Assembly: GCA_963971305.1 (NCBI GenBank)
Contig: OZ020307.1
Coordinates: forward strand, 59,765,702 to 59,829,701
DNA length: 64,000 nucleotides
Origin: Arcuatula senhousia
Lineage: Eukaryota; Mollusca; Bivalvia; Mytilida; Mytilidae
Reading direction: 5' to 3'
Part shown: positions 53,000-64,000 of the stretch, in pieces
Position numbering within the stretch: position 1 is the stretch's first letter
Layout of the letters: each line of letters begins with the position of its first letter
Made by a program: the position numbers and the translations under genes
The notes under the pieces: generated by a model
What the model was told of the DNA's origin: nothing
The model's input: the letters and a program-made list of their open reading frames with translations, nothing else
Databases searched by the model: none

Positions 53000-54385
53000 A
53001 TTAGTGATTAACTGAGTTTGTACTGAGATGATCTGACTGACTGGGGAGTTTTACGTCGTGACTATACCTATATATAGGTCTGCAGCGACGTTTCCCTGTG
53101 ATGATCAACTGAATATGCCTTTATATGTCTTCACAGCCGTGTTGTGTTTTGTGTTACTACTGCAATGGAAGATGGCGTGCCATAAAACCTGGCTTCACCC
53201 ACCATTTCTTTTGTAATGCCTGAACCAAGTCAGGACCATTGCGATCTTCATTTTTTTCCGGAATGTCTTTCTTGTCTTCTCTTGGACATTGAGATTGATC
53301 CTCCAAGTTTGGTAATTTTATTATTACCTTTAGTTTTGTAGATAAAAACAAAGTGCTCAAAATTTATATGAAAAGTGATTTGCCGCTACATGGTTTGGCA
53401 AGGAATTCCACATCTTTAGGGCCCTAGTTTGACAGACACACAGAAATTTTATTTCAAGTAGGATAATATTACATTACAAACGGAAGCTGCGTAGAGCTTT
53501 TGTGCCGATTATAAAAAGTTCAAAGGCACTGATACTTCTTTGGTGAAGGTATATCTTGCAGGACTTCTCTGTATCATTTCTATTTTCAATGAGATGTTCT
53601 TGAAAATGATAATGCAATATTCAAGTTTAGGCACGAATAAGTTCTTCGTTGTTACATGTTTCCTTGGTCGAATACTGTTGTGCAAAATAAAATAATATAC
53701 GTGTTTCTGGTTTCCTTATCTTCCCTAGTTTTTCATGCACGCCTTAGTCGTTTCATTGCCATTTTTGCGTAAACACGGTTAAACTAGGAATCTACTACCC
53801 AATAACTAAAGGTAAAAAATATGAATAAAAAACAGTAAATGCCATACCTACCGACCCTATTTTTTTCAGGCACGAAACCAGAAACATACATTCTTTTTTT
53901 TTTGGTTTTAGTTTTGATGTCGATTGTGAAATTTGGTTGTGAAGAACATTGTCAAAAACAATTGATTTTTTAATTTCTGGTGATGCGTATTTTTTCACAT
54001 TTGTCTGGATTGAAAGACATAATCGAGCCACTCCTGTTCCCAATGTTCACGTTTTTGCAAGTTTGGCTGAAGTGTATGACGATATTGACAAGAAGACATT
54101 CGCGTTGTCTACTAAAAGGTGTTCATTATACTTATGAGGCTGTCCGGCATGTCATTAATGTAAATTAGAAAATGACAGGAACCAGGACAAAGCCTTGAGG
54201 TACACCTGATAATACAGGCATAACCACAAAATACATTTTTTTAGATCTGTTACTTAGCAAAGATTGTATCTAGTTAGATATTTTATTGTTAATATCCACA
54301 CGGTTTAAGTTAGGACAATTCTTTGGCTAAAGGACCAAAATATTGTGAGCCTAGACGAATCAACTGGAACCATAATTAAAAAAAT
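53000..54385. other. Spacer between retroelement copies; retroelement 3' tail and unassigned sequence
   Basis: 53040-53230 ('gggagttttacgtcgtgact', 'ccgtgttgtgttttgtgtta') looks like the untranslated tail of the copy upstream; a related 'aatggtcctgacttagttca' phrase occurs near 28540. 53400-54385 shows no gene I can support. Confidence 0.4.
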
Positions 54386-55920
54386 ATGGATTCAGTTGAA
54401 GACTATGCCAGAAAATGGACCAAGAAAGAACAAGAGAAAGAAAATAACGTTTTGTCTGAGTGGTTTAAAGCTGTGATGGCATTGATTTTGAAAAGAATCA
54501 ATTCTTTAAAGGGCTCAATGAGCACTAAAGTAACATCCATTTTTAACAACGCTGATGTTGCAGAAACACTTTCAACCCTACATGAGAAATATGTTGTTGT
54601 ATTGCAGACAAAGCACAAAATAATATTATCTTTGTGTGCAAGAAATACTACGTATTGGCTGCTTGACAGCTGAATTAGCACCACATACACAGCTACAACA
54701 CTGTCTAAGGAGGACATTATGGCAATCACAAATCTGTCATTTCCTCCTTTGGGCTCTCTGTTGGTGCTGACAATGATGACATTCCATACCTGTATTGGAT
54801 TCCTAAATAACATAAAAATCCATACAAACAGCGCTTCATTGCAGGGTCATCAAAATGTACAACTAAACCTCTTCCAGTGTTGTTGACTTCAATACTAACG
54901 GCAATAAAATCCGGCCTCCAGAAATTTTACGATTGTTGTTATTCTAGAAATAGTGTCGATCAAATGTGGATCTTGAAGAATTCGAAAGAAATATTGGAGA
55001 CTCTTAACTTAAATCAGTTTCATCTTGCAACAGCATCAAAACTTTCGATTTCTCCACTCTTTACTCTTCTATTCCGCATGAACAACTCAAATCACGATTG
55101 GCACAGCTGATGAAACACAGCTTTTTTTAAAAAGAATGTAAAACGCAAGTACAAATATTTGGAAGTCGATTACAGTAAGACTTACTTTGTCATCAGTGAG
55201 TCTAACAAAAAGAACAAATATAGAGGAGACCATATAGTCGACATGCTAAATTTTCTTATCGACAGCATATTTGTTCAGTTTGGTGGACGTGTTTTTCAGC
55301 AAACAATAGGGATTCCAATGGGCACTAATTGTGCACCTTTGCTTGCTGATTTGTTTCTACATTCATATGAAGCAGACTTCTAACAATCTCTTCTAGACAA
55401 AAAAGATCGTAGACTAGCTCTCTCTTTTAACTTCACATTCCGTTATATTGATGATGTCCTTTCACTAAACAATTCTCGATTTGGTAACTTTCTCCATCTC
55501 ATATACATGTATCCACAGGAACTAGAGATAAAGGATGCAACGGATTCTTGTAAGTCTGCTTCATATTTAGATCTACATTTTGAAATTGACTCTCAAGGAA
55601 GACTTTCAACAAATCTCTGTGACAAACGTGATGACTTCAACTTTCCAATCGTCAACTTTTCCTTTTTGTGTAGCAGCATTCCGTCCGCTCCTGCTTATGG
55701 AGTCTTCGTATCACAGTTGATTCGTTACTCCAGAGCTTGCGGGAATTACATCGATTTCCTTGGCAGAGCGTCACGTTTGACACAGAAATTGCTGACACAG
55801 GGTTATGTTGCTCCACGGTTGCTGTCTCCACTCAAGAAATTGTACGGTAGACACCGTGCACTCGTAGACAAATATGGGATTCCTATCTCTCAAATGAGTG
55901 CAGATGTTGGTTTGTCGTAA
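54386..55920 (+). pseudogene. Decayed Penelope-like reverse transcriptase, copy 2
   Basis: A distinct subfamily. An N-terminal frame (54386-54673) leads to DIPYLYWIPK, broken by stops. Then come MWILKNSKEILETL, DMLNFLIDSIFVQFGG, GIPMGTNCAPLLADLFLHSY (RT motif) and FRYIDDVLSLNNS, with YIDD as the catalytic motif. The C-terminal 55507-55920 frame includes SASYLDLHFEID, RYSRACGNYIDF, LTQKLLTQGYVAPRL and ends at a natural TAA. At least four stops or frameshifts prevent one product. The following ~300 bp is the 3' tail whose truncated copies are scattered through the window. Confidence 0.8.
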
Positions 55921-56270
55921 AGATTTTTTTGTCTTCTTCACCGGATTAAGCACTCTGAATTGGAAATTAGCAACACGACGGGTGTGCTTTAGCAGGCAGG
56001 AATCGCTTACTCTTCCGGAGCACCTGAGTTCACTCTTGTTACGACTTGAATTTGCGTTCTTTATTTCCATTCGGTTGATTTTGTGTTTTGTGTTCCTTCG
56101 TGGTGGTTTTGTTCGTGTTTACCGGTTTAGTCGTTGCCCTTTCGGACTTTTAAAACTTGAATGCCCCATTTGTGCCTCTTTGCTCTTTTCTAGGTGGCTA
56201 ATTGTTAACGGCCTTAATAAAATCCATGACTGAAACGTCAGTCTGCTTGTCTTCAGTTATCCGTTGTCAA
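55921..56270 (+). mobile_element. 3' untranslated tail of the retroelement (full-context copy)
   Basis: Directly follows the stop at 55920: 'cggagcacctgagttcactc', 'acgacttgaatttgcgttct', 'tttgttcgtgtttaccggtt', 'ccctttcggacttttaaaac', 'ttgaatgccccatttgtgcc'. This order defines the truncated tails at 11936, 23470, 28636 (minus) and 37855. Confidence 0.65.
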
Positions 56271-56461
56271 AAAAATTGATGGTTTGTATAATCATACTTC
56301 TAAACCTGTCGAAATACCCGCCCCCTCCCGTTTATTGAAATCTGACAACGCAAAATGAATATTTTTAACATACACTCTTTAATTTTTTTTTATTTTTTAC
56401 CTGTGTTTAATTGTTTTATCAGCATTTGACACTTTAAGGAGCATCCAATTTTACATGAAAA

Positions 56462-59450
56462 TAGTTAGTCGATTTGTGAAAAAAATGCTCAAAAGATGGT
56501 AAAAGCATGAAATTTAGCATAGTGGTAGAACAAAGCATACTTAACAATATTAGCTATGGACCCAATTCAAAAAGTCAAAATGGCGGCCATTTTCAAGATG
56601 GCCACCAGATGGAATATAGAATTAGCAAATAAATCAAATAAAAAATTAATTAAAAATTCTGCTTTGAAGATAAAAGCATCAAATCATGTATAATAGCAGT
56701 GCAAACTATTTTGAACAATATATTAGAAGATGGTTTGCCTTAAATTCAAAATGGCTGCCATTTTAAAGATAGCCGCCTCAAAATAGCATAAAAAACCTAC
56801 GATATCATATCATCTTTTATTTAAGGTAAATTATGACCCAAATAGGTCCAAACAACAATGTTTATGTGCTTAATCAAATTAAATAAAATGTATGAAAATA
56901 ACCTCGATACCGTTGGAAGGTATCGGGCGGGGAGTGTACAGGAATATACACCAGATCTAATCATATCAATCTGATTGTGGTAAAATTGTGTTTAGATGTA
57001 ACGTTGTTTAATATAGTATGGCAGAATTATCTATATATTAACATTGGAACTATCAACTCGAAATGGTGTTTTTAAAGCCTACCTTTTGAAGAATTATGTA
57101 AGCATTTTTTCCGGTGTCACTCTGTCTATCCATATGTGTATCAACTTGTCCAGTCTGCAAAAGGGGTATTACAATTATGGACCCTATTAGTTATGACTCG
57201 ACTTGAGACATTTTACCCCAATGGAGTATAGGCTTCTGGCAATGCTTCTCAATCTTCCCCTGTCCTTTGAAAGTTGATGCTGCTCCACATGTAACCATTC
57301 TAAATCATTTTTTTCTTGTATCTCCTCCATGTTAGTCTAGGTCACCCCTTTTTTTCTTTTTCCTTGTAATGTCCATTGTAGGGCCTGGTTTTTCCTATGT
57401 GTAATGTGCTACCAAAGGGAGCGACCATACGGGGGATGGCTATGGTGAAATTTGAAATAAATAAGGCAGGATGGCAAAAATCCAGAAATAAAAAGGCATG
57501 ACAGTACTTTGAATTTAAAGAAAGGCAAGACTGCGTTTTGTGCTAAAACATTATTGTACCTTTAAAAATTTAAAAGTGGACGCAAAAAAGAAAACGTCCA
57601 GGCAGAGCATCTCCATAGCCCCCATTCCCATAAAAATCAAATGGTTGCTCTCTAGCCACTTCCGCTTACCCTTCTTTATTTCGAGAACAATAGGTGTTTT
57701 TTGGCCTGTTGTTGTTGGTAATTTTGTTAGGCGATCTTTTGAATGGATCAGAGACATTTGTATCTGAATACCTGAAGTTTCTGCATGTTGGCCATTGTAA
57801 GGCTCCATGTTTCTGACCCGTACAGCAAGAGTGATCTAACCATAGCCCTATATGCTAAATACAGATCTATGATTTATAGTTACTGCTTAATTTACTCAGC
57901 TTGGTCTTTACAAATACTTGCTTTGATTCCCATACTTTTCAGGCATTCCAAGGGCCGTTTCATCATCTGTTGCTCCAAAGTTGTTAATCACAATTTCTAT
58001 ATATATTAAATTAATAGAATTAAAATGTTATTCTCTCAACGTGAGTCTTGTTCTTTTTTTTTCTTTTTTTTGTGAGTGCATCTATTTCACCGATATTGAT
58101 GTTTTTTGTTGATTCTCATTATGGTCTCCTCTTTTTATACGTACTACTGTTTTGAAGCATTTTCAACCATTTCAAAGATGTTTTCTTACATATGGTGGAT
58201 TCCATTTCCTCTTCTCTGGTGTGATTTTCTAATCATCTAATCAATTCATGGCCAATGGAAACAAAGAAAAGAAAAGTAAACAGCCATGTCTAAAACCTGG
58301 ACGTATTTCAAACTCTTTACTTATATCTCGCAGGTGCACTACCTGACATTTCGTTCCTAGAGCTGTACATATTCGTTATTTGTGTAACAATTCTGTTTGG
58401 AATTCCATAGATTGCAAGTCTCTACAGAATTTCTCGATCAAGGATATCGAAAGCTTCCTCGAAGTCTATGTTATAGATATAAAAGAAACTGTTTCGTTGA
58501 ATTGGCTGCTTGATGTGCAGGTTGACTATCTGTTCAATGCAAGATTTTTCTTTTTTTCAATCAATTCTGGTCTCGCAGTTTTTTTGTCTGAAGTTGCTTT
58601 AATACGACATAAAATTATTCTGTTAATGATTTAGTAACAATAATGCTGTATAGTTTTTACAATCGATTTAGCCTCAATTTTTAACAACTCAAATTATGTA
58701 TTCTTTTTCCAATCTTGTGGGAGTTCCACTGTGTCATGGGTTTGAGTATTTAAGCTTTTTTTTAGGATTCGATTTAAATAATGACATAAATTCTGAGTCT
58801 GGCGTTGGTCAGTTTTCATGGTCTTTATGGACTTGTATTTTCATTTTAAGATGGCAATGAACAGTCTATACAGCAGACTGAATATATGTCGTTGTTTCAG
58901 GTGCTTATATGACAATATTCAAATCTAAACACAATTTTACCCCGAATAACTAGATATGTAAATATTTCTGTACACTCCCCGTCTGATATCTTCAAACAGA
59001 ATAGAGATTTATTTTACTCTTCTTTTAAATTTGTTTGAGCACTTAGCAATTGCATTCATTCATATTTGGGGGCATAAATAACTTTGAATAAAACATGATT
59101 TCATAATTTAGATATATATTCTATTTCTGAGGCGATCATCTTTAAAATGACAGCCATTTTCAATATTAGGCACACCGTTTTTTAATAAATTCTTTAGAAT
59201 ATTTTGCAATGCTGTCCTACACAATTTGGTGGGTTTATCTTCAAAGTACAATTTTAGTGAATTTTTATTTGATTTATTTCTTAATTTTATATTCCATTAG
59301 GCGGCCATCTTGAAAATGGCTGCCATTTTGAATTTTCGAGTTGGGTCCATAGCTGGTATTGTTCAGTATGCTATTTTCTATCACCATGACAAGTTTCATG
59401 CTTTTACCATACTTTGAGCAATTTCGTCAAAAACCTGCACAAATCGACTG
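56462..59450. mobile_element. Long divergent inverted repeat (~540-bp arms, 1.9-kb spacer)
   Basis: The left arm 56462-57002 and the right arm 58918-59450 are inverted copies, judged by eye to be roughly 75-80% alike. Shared landmarks in order: AGTCGATTTGTG, 'atggtaaaagcatgaaa', 'agctatggacccaa', 'aaaatggcggccattttcaa', 'aaataaatcaaataaaa', 'ggggagtgtacag' and 'gtaaaattgtgtttaga'. Each arm also holds inner copies of 'aaaatggc.gccattttaaag'. It may be an old foldback transposon. No transposase is visible. Confidence 0.75.
57540..57910 (-). pseudogene. Remnant of a LINE reverse transcriptase C-terminus
   Basis: On the minus strand the stretch at 57880-57790 reads AYRAMVRSLLLYGSETWSLT, the characteristic (L)LYGSETW motif at the end of many non-LTR RT domains. 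It continues ANMQKLQVFRYKC before stops. It lies in the spacer of the inverted repeat. Confidence 0.65.
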
Positions 59451-59889
59451 GACTAAGTTCGACAAAAAATTCCCAAAAAGTTTATTTCTCAACCAACACT
59501 CAGACGATATTCAATCTATCCTTTGTCTTTAAATTGCAATGTATTCTGATTAATTTCATGGAAAGGCAAAACGTACTTAGAAAAATAAGCCAATTCTCAT
59601 TCATAGACCAGTGATATACACATAGTGACTCCCTTCATAAACCAAATTAGAGGGCGCGTTAAAGGCATAACATAAAAGTAATACTGGACAAGTTCCCAAT
59701 CCATCTAGTTACAGGTCTATGCATATGATCTTACTTAGGTCAGTGATCCAGTTTAGTTTTGAGCATAGCAGGTTTTGTAACTTCATGACGATGTTTTTTA
59801 TATGTCTGCCCACTTTATATGCATTACTTTTTTTAGATTGATCACCACGTGCGGTTATGTCGTACCTAAAATTTTTCAGTGAGTACGAG

Positions 59890-59890
<1 letters not shown>

Positions 59891-59941
<51 letters not shown>

Positions 59942-59942
59942 T
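59891..59942. repeat. (ATCA)n microsatellite
   Basis: About thirteen uninterrupted tetranucleotide units. The surrounding 59451-61193 holds no gene I can support. Confidence 0.97.
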
Positions 59943-61193
59943 ATTCGCTCTAGACTTAAAGAGGATATAAAACTTGTTTCTTAAAATTGTACATAGGTCC
60001 TTTCGGCTTTTTGTTGTGAAGTCATTTTTTAGCATTTCAAACAGAAAAGAAGCATCTGGTTTAGTTCAACATGAATGATTTGTGTTGAAGGAATATTTTG
60101 AAGATATGTATCACTTAAAGTACACGTTTATTAAAGAGAATAAAATTTAGAAGTCACCATGCAAATTTTAGGATAACAGTGTTTGGAAAATACAATAAGT
60201 GTATTCCTATCAAGAATTAATATATAGAATACTTGGTTAAAAAGGAACAGGAAAATTTGAAAAGAGATTGTAATTTCCAAATATCCCCGCTTAAAAATAC
60301 GAGTACTTGAAAATAAACAGAATTAAAGGAAAAGTCCACGATATTTTGACACAAGTTCTAGAGTTTCTATACATTCTGCAAAGTTTCTCTTTCATATCTT
60401 AATGCATAACAAAAATACTAAGGGTTATTTATTTGAAATAGTCCCCTAGCCTACATTAGGGGGCTAACCTGGTAGCTCAGAATGTCTTCTTTGTAAGAGA
60501 AATCATATTAGTTAAAACCTTTTAGTGATCATGTTGTATGTCCTATCACCAACAAAATAATTTCAACAAATAAAAGTCAATGTCTTAATGTTAATGAAAT
60601 AATGACCAATTAGAGAACACAACAAAATGATAAAAAGATGTTTTCAAGAGTCAGTTTAAACACACGATCTTCCTTAAATCGACTGTTAGGACAAAGAATG
60701 TTTATTGTCCAAGGCGATCTTCAGTTTGTCACCATTGATTTTTTCCCTATTTTGAATGAACTACGTACTATAAATAAAACTTCTATTGTGGGTATTGTGA
60801 AACTTAAAATGATCAACACGAATTAACTTTATCAAATGGCATATTATACATGATTAAGGTAAGTGAAGGAATTTGACGATGATTTTCTTATTGTTTCCCC
60901 GCAAGTTTTGCAATTGTCCCTCCCCAGGATTGAAAGTTACAGGTTTTAAATTTTTATTAAAGCGTAGATGATAGACCTGTTCATATAATATAATATACTC
61001 AATAGGCAACAAACTAAATCTTATGTAAAGTCAAGATGATTTTTTTTTTCATATGAGTTTAAGCAAAAAGGAAAATAATGTAGCTGCAGGACCACATAAA
61101 ATAATTATCCATAAAGGTAAAAGGGTCATTAAAGGGATAAAATACTTGAATCACCACAATAAAGGTGTAACTCGGTAAAAAGTTTTTCTACAC

Positions 61194-61335
61194 GATAGCA
61201 GTCTGATATGTCCCACAGTTCATTTTAAAGCCTAAAATTGTTATTTATACATGCCTTATTATCAGATAGCAGTCTGATATGTCCCACAGTTCCTTTTAAA
61301 GCCTAAAATTGTTATTTTTACATGCCTTATTATCT
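61194..61335. repeat. 71-bp tandem duplication
   Basis: 'gatagcagtctgatatgtcc' starts at 61194 and again at 61265. The two copies differ at a few bases only (attcatttt/attcctttt, tttatac/ttttac). It lies about 340 bp upstream of the P450 start. Confidence 0.93.
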
Positions 61336-61673
61336 AAAATCCGGGTTAAATGAATGGTAAATGTCGGGCATGGAAGCAACAACTCATCACAGCCTACTTG
61401 TTGGCCCTTCTTGGTAGGAGCATCAAAATATCAGCATCTGCATGGAGTCCCTTATCTATCACGGGACTCGATTTCAAGTCTGTCTCTTTCCTACTTTCTT
61501 TTCCTAGTAACGAATCCATGTACTAGTATTCATGTTTTTACTTTTTATATAAGTTGGTCTCAGAATAGTATCCAACTTTTAAGTAGAGGTTATGAGGCAT
61601 TTTTTTTTATGCCGCCGTTATAAATTATATGAGAAAACTTCACTATTCAGATTGGGAGATTGAAAATTGTAGA

Positions 61674-61878
61674 ATGAAGACCCAAAGACTAAGCCAGACT
61701 TTGTCAAGGAATTCTAATTTGATCTATGGTACCTACCGTTCAGCTGTGACATCTACTGTGGCTGCTAAAAACGAGTCCGACTCTGTCAAAGATGTTAAGC
61801 CGTTCTCTGAACTTCCTGGACCAAAAGGAATTGCAGACATTCCATTCATTGGGTTGGCGACATTCTTTAAACCGTTTG
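61674..61878 (+). CDS. Mitochondrial-clan cytochrome P450, exon 1
   Basis: Starts MKTQRLSQTLSRNSNLIYGT, an Arg/Ser/Thr-rich, acid-free sequence like a mitochondrial presequence. It then has FSELPGPKGIADIPFIG, the Pro-rich hinge with the PGPKG motif, and LATFFKPFG. An upstream in-frame ATG at 61629 would add 15 residues (MRKLHYSDWEIENCR); the internal Met was preferred for its targeting-type sequence, but the choice is open. It ends G|GTAATA in phase 1. The protein would be a haem-thiolate monooxygenase, of CYP10/CYP27-like type. Confidence 0.8.
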
Positions 61879-62386
61879 GTAATAATATTTGTATTTTCTA
61901 CATAGAGTTGTATGGCATGAATTTGGGAGTCGATCGGCTCCATACACGCATACAAAACACGTCTTTATTGATACGGAACCAAGCCATTGAGAAGTGAGTA
62001 AACCTCCAAAAAATCACCATGCATGAACTAATAAGAGCAATGGTCGGATGACTTCTGTATAACAGTTACTAATAAACTTTGCAATTAACTTTGTAAAAAA
62101 AATGTTTTAACATGTTAAATATAAGATACAAAAACCGAGCACACATGCGAAGAAAAAAGTAAATGCCACCAGTTTTCTCTGACACGTGTCTCCCTCCACT
62201 CTGCTAATCAGCCTATAGTTTTCTGAAACCTACGACGTCAGTAAACATCAGTAATTCTTGATATCTTTTTGTACATATTGCTCCCGCTTTTCGTTTGTAG
62301 TTAATTTTAAACGAAATGTTTACTTTTACTAACACGTCTTGAAAAAGCTACATTCTTAACATGCTAGCTCATTTTTCTTCTATAAG

Positions 62387-62612
62387 GCAACTATGGAACT
62401 GGCGAGATACACAAAATAGTCGACGACCTAATCAAAGATTACGGAGACATCTTTAAGTTGCGATTTGGAAGTACACATACTGTCATTGTAAACCACCCCG
62501 AGTTGGCCAAAACTGTTTTTCAGGCCAACTATACTCTTCATAAGAGACCAAAGTTAGACATACTCGAGATTGCAGCTGTAAGAAACAACGCACCAAAGAG
62601 CCTGCCAATATT
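62387..62612 (+). CDS. Mitochondrial-clan cytochrome P450, exon 2
   Basis: The acceptor is TATAAG, weaker than usual. Encodes NYGTGEIHKIVDDLIKDYGD, IFKLRFGSTHTVIVNHPELA and KRPKLDILEIAAVRNNAPKS: helix A, the first beta-sheet strands and the B/B' region of a P450. Donor TT|GTAAGT in phase 2, joining TTA with exon 3. Confidence 0.92.
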
Positions 62613-62853
62613 GTAAGTACAGTCTATAACCTCCGTGGTCTTATGTCCCAAAGACTCTCTCTTAAACTTAACAGCGAAAATGGTGATATCAAAAATTTTG
62701 ATGCATTTTTCCCTGAAATAGTGTTTATCCTTTAAATATTATACAGTTACAAAGAATTTAAGCTCAATATGAATATTTACATACATACAAGCTAATTTAA
62801 CTTAAATCCTACAAATATATATATTGTAAGTCGTTTTTTTTTTTCTCATTCAG

Positions 62854-63032
62854 AGAGGGTCAAGAATGGGCCAACCGGAGAAAACCAGCCCAGGACAAAA
62901 TGTTACGCCCAGCCGTTGTGGCTAATTATATACCTATAATCGAGAAGGTCGGCGATGATCTGGTACAGCAGTTCAAGATGAAAAAAGTGGTGGACGATCT
63001 ATTGTTTGAAATGTTGAACTACGCAACAGAAA
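62854..63032 (+). CDS. Mitochondrial-clan cytochrome P450, exon 3 (helix C)
   Basis: Acceptor CATTCAG after a long pyrimidine run. Encodes EGQEWANRRKPAQDKMLRPA, in which WANRR is the helix-C WxxxR that binds a haem propionate. VVANYIPIIEKVGDDLV and LLFEMLNYATE follow. Donor A|GTATGA in phase 1. The I-helix, ExxR and Cys-loop exons are not in the window, so the gene is partial. Confidence 0.92.
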
Positions 63033-63139
63033 GTATGATTGATATTTCACGTGTTAAAATCATTTTTTCATACATTGATTGAAAAAGAACCACTCGCCAA
63101 AAAGTCAATAAAGATTTATAAAGTCGTAAATACATATAT

Positions 63140-63440
63140 ATATATTCCAAATTTCCAAAAGATCCTAGTGTGAAAAATCACTATTACAAATTAAAAAGAG
63201 AATATAACAAGTTAAGAAAATATAAATTTAAAAGCTTTATGCAATCATTATTGGATAAACTAGAAAATCTTCATGATTAAGACCCTAAAACATACTGGAA
63301 GATTGTTAATGAGTTTAGACATGATGAAAAAGAAGAAAAAAGTTCTGCTGTTGATCCATCTGCCTGGATTTCTCACTTTAATAATTTGAATCAGATGAAG
63401 GATACCTTTAAAGATCGCCTGGCTCTAGCTCTTTTATGTC
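63140..63440 (+). pseudogene. Fragment of a jockey/CR1-like LINE inter-domain region
   Basis: Reads FPKDPSVKNHYYKLKREYN, KLRKYKFKSFMQSLLDKLEN, one stop, DPKTYWKIVNEFRHDEKEEK and SAWISHFNNLN. This is the style of the segment between the endonuclease and RT domains of CR1/jockey LINEs. It is cut off where the Penelope-like element begins, about 63440. Confidence 0.65.
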
Positions 63441-63456
63441 CTCTTTCAATATTCCA

Positions 63457-64000
63457 ATGAAAGAGGAACATGAAGAGTTACCATATTTGTACTGGATACC
63501 TAAACTTCACAAAAATCCGTACAAAGAAAGGTATATAGCTGGATCTTCATCATGTTCAACTACAGAGCTGTCCGTTCATTTAACTAAAATCTTGTCTGCT
63601 GTCAAAGAAGGTCAACAAGCATACTGCGACACTATTTATAATCGTAGTGGAATTAACCATATGTGGATTTTGAAAAACTCAAAAGATTTGTTAGATCATT
63701 TTAAATCTAGATCATTTTCTGAGGTTCACTCTTTGAAAACGTTCGATTTTTCAACTTTCTACACTACCTTGCCACACGAAAAACTAAAATGTCGCCTGAA
63801 AAAACTTCTCGAAAAAGCCTTTTCAAACTCAAGGAATTTTGTTGTTTTGGGTTATAATTCTACATTCTTTTCCAAAACATCTTTCAAAGATAAAATTTGT
63901 TACACACTGGAACAAGTTTGCAGTATGCTTGATTTCCTCATTGACAACATATTTGTCACCTTCGGAGGAGAGATTTTTCAACAACAAATCGGCATTCCAA
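63457..64000 (+). CDS. Penelope-like reverse transcriptase, open to the window edge
   Basis: ATG at 63457 opens 181 codons without a stop up to the edge: ELPYLYWIPKLHKNPYKERY, HMWILKNSKDLLDHF, TFDFSTFYTTLPHEKL (a motif-A-like D-F-S-x-F-Y), QVCSMLDFLIDNIFV, and GGEIFQQQIGIP entering the G-I-P-M-G motif. It is the intact counterpart of the decayed copy at 51858-52990. Only the N-terminal half of the RT is in view. It lies in P450 intron 3. Confidence 0.8.
   Translation, partial: MKEEHEELPYLYWIPKLHKNPYKERYIAGSSSCSTTELSVHLTKILSAVKEGQQAYCDTIYNRSGINHMWILKNSKDLLDHFKSRSFSEVHSLKTFDFSTFYTTLPHEKLKCRLKKLLEKAFSNSRNFVVLGYNSTFFSKTSFKDKICYTLEQVCSMLDFLIDNIFVTFGGEIFQQQIGIP

Noticed and set aside
54403..54813. 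136-codon minus-strand frame opposite the retroelement
   Set aside because: It is the antisense of the decayed reverse transcriptase copy, which is recognisable on the plus strand.
51858..56270. Retrovirus or LTR retrotransposon
   Set aside because: There are no LTRs, gag, protease or integrase. The GIPMGTNCAPLL and YIDD motif style fits Penelope-like or related non-LTR RTs.
1..64000. Stand-alone tRNA or rRNA genes
   Set aside because: tRNA-like boxes occur only in SINE heads, with degenerate box B and no complete cloverleaf; no rRNA sequence was recognised.

Overview
The window is AT-rich, intron-rich animal DNA crowded with interspersed repeats. The repeat types (short inverted-repeat elements, tRNA-derived SINEs, hairpin-ended repeats), the RING-less B-box protein gene and the mitochondrial-clan P450 together suggest a bivalve mollusc, most likely a mussel of the Mytilus type. 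The organism call is inference from family resemblance, with no database search behind it.

The backbone is one long gene on the minus strand. Twenty-two coding exons between 51497 and 12460 splice in phase into about 898 codons of CHTF18 (CTF18), the large AAA+ subunit of the alternative PCNA clamp loader Ctf18-RFC. Visible landmarks are the Walker A (GPPGLGKTT), Walker B (LIIDEIDG), the sensor-1 segment (IICICND), the STREKEE/TYRQEK region and the C-terminal KDFFGR motif. The last, short C-terminal exon was not found. A complete B-box/coiled-coil/beta-propeller gene (25016-26707) lies on the opposite strand inside CHTF18 intron 14. At the right end, on the plus strand, are the first three recognisable exons of a mitochondrial-clan cytochrome P450 (61674-63032), whose third intron holds a LINE fragment and a reverse-transcriptase element running off the edge.

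Layout: 1-4000 holds degenerate 165-bp tandem repeats, a foldback element and small inverted-repeat elements. 4007-8912 is a three-deep nest of one hairpin-ended repeat family. 9157-10543 is an inverted-repeat element. 11524-11893 is a 44-bp tandem array. 12460-51497 is CHTF18, with introns full of repeats. 48216-51377, in intron 1, is a 3.2-kb element with ~470-bp terminal inverted repeats and a TTACT target duplication. 51858-56270 holds two decayed copies of a Penelope-like reverse transcriptase. 56462-59450 is a long divergent inverted repeat around a LINE remnant. 61674-64000 is the P450 start plus retroelements.

The most unusual signal is that two CHTF18 exons have each been turned into a tandem array running into their downstream intron. 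The end of exon 15 plus its splice donor is repeated about 54 times as a 36-bp minisatellite (18583-20507). The end of exon 13 plus its donor is repeated about eight times as a 125-bp unit (32230-33583). Both arrays present many near-copies of a real exon end and 5' splice site directly downstream of the true one.
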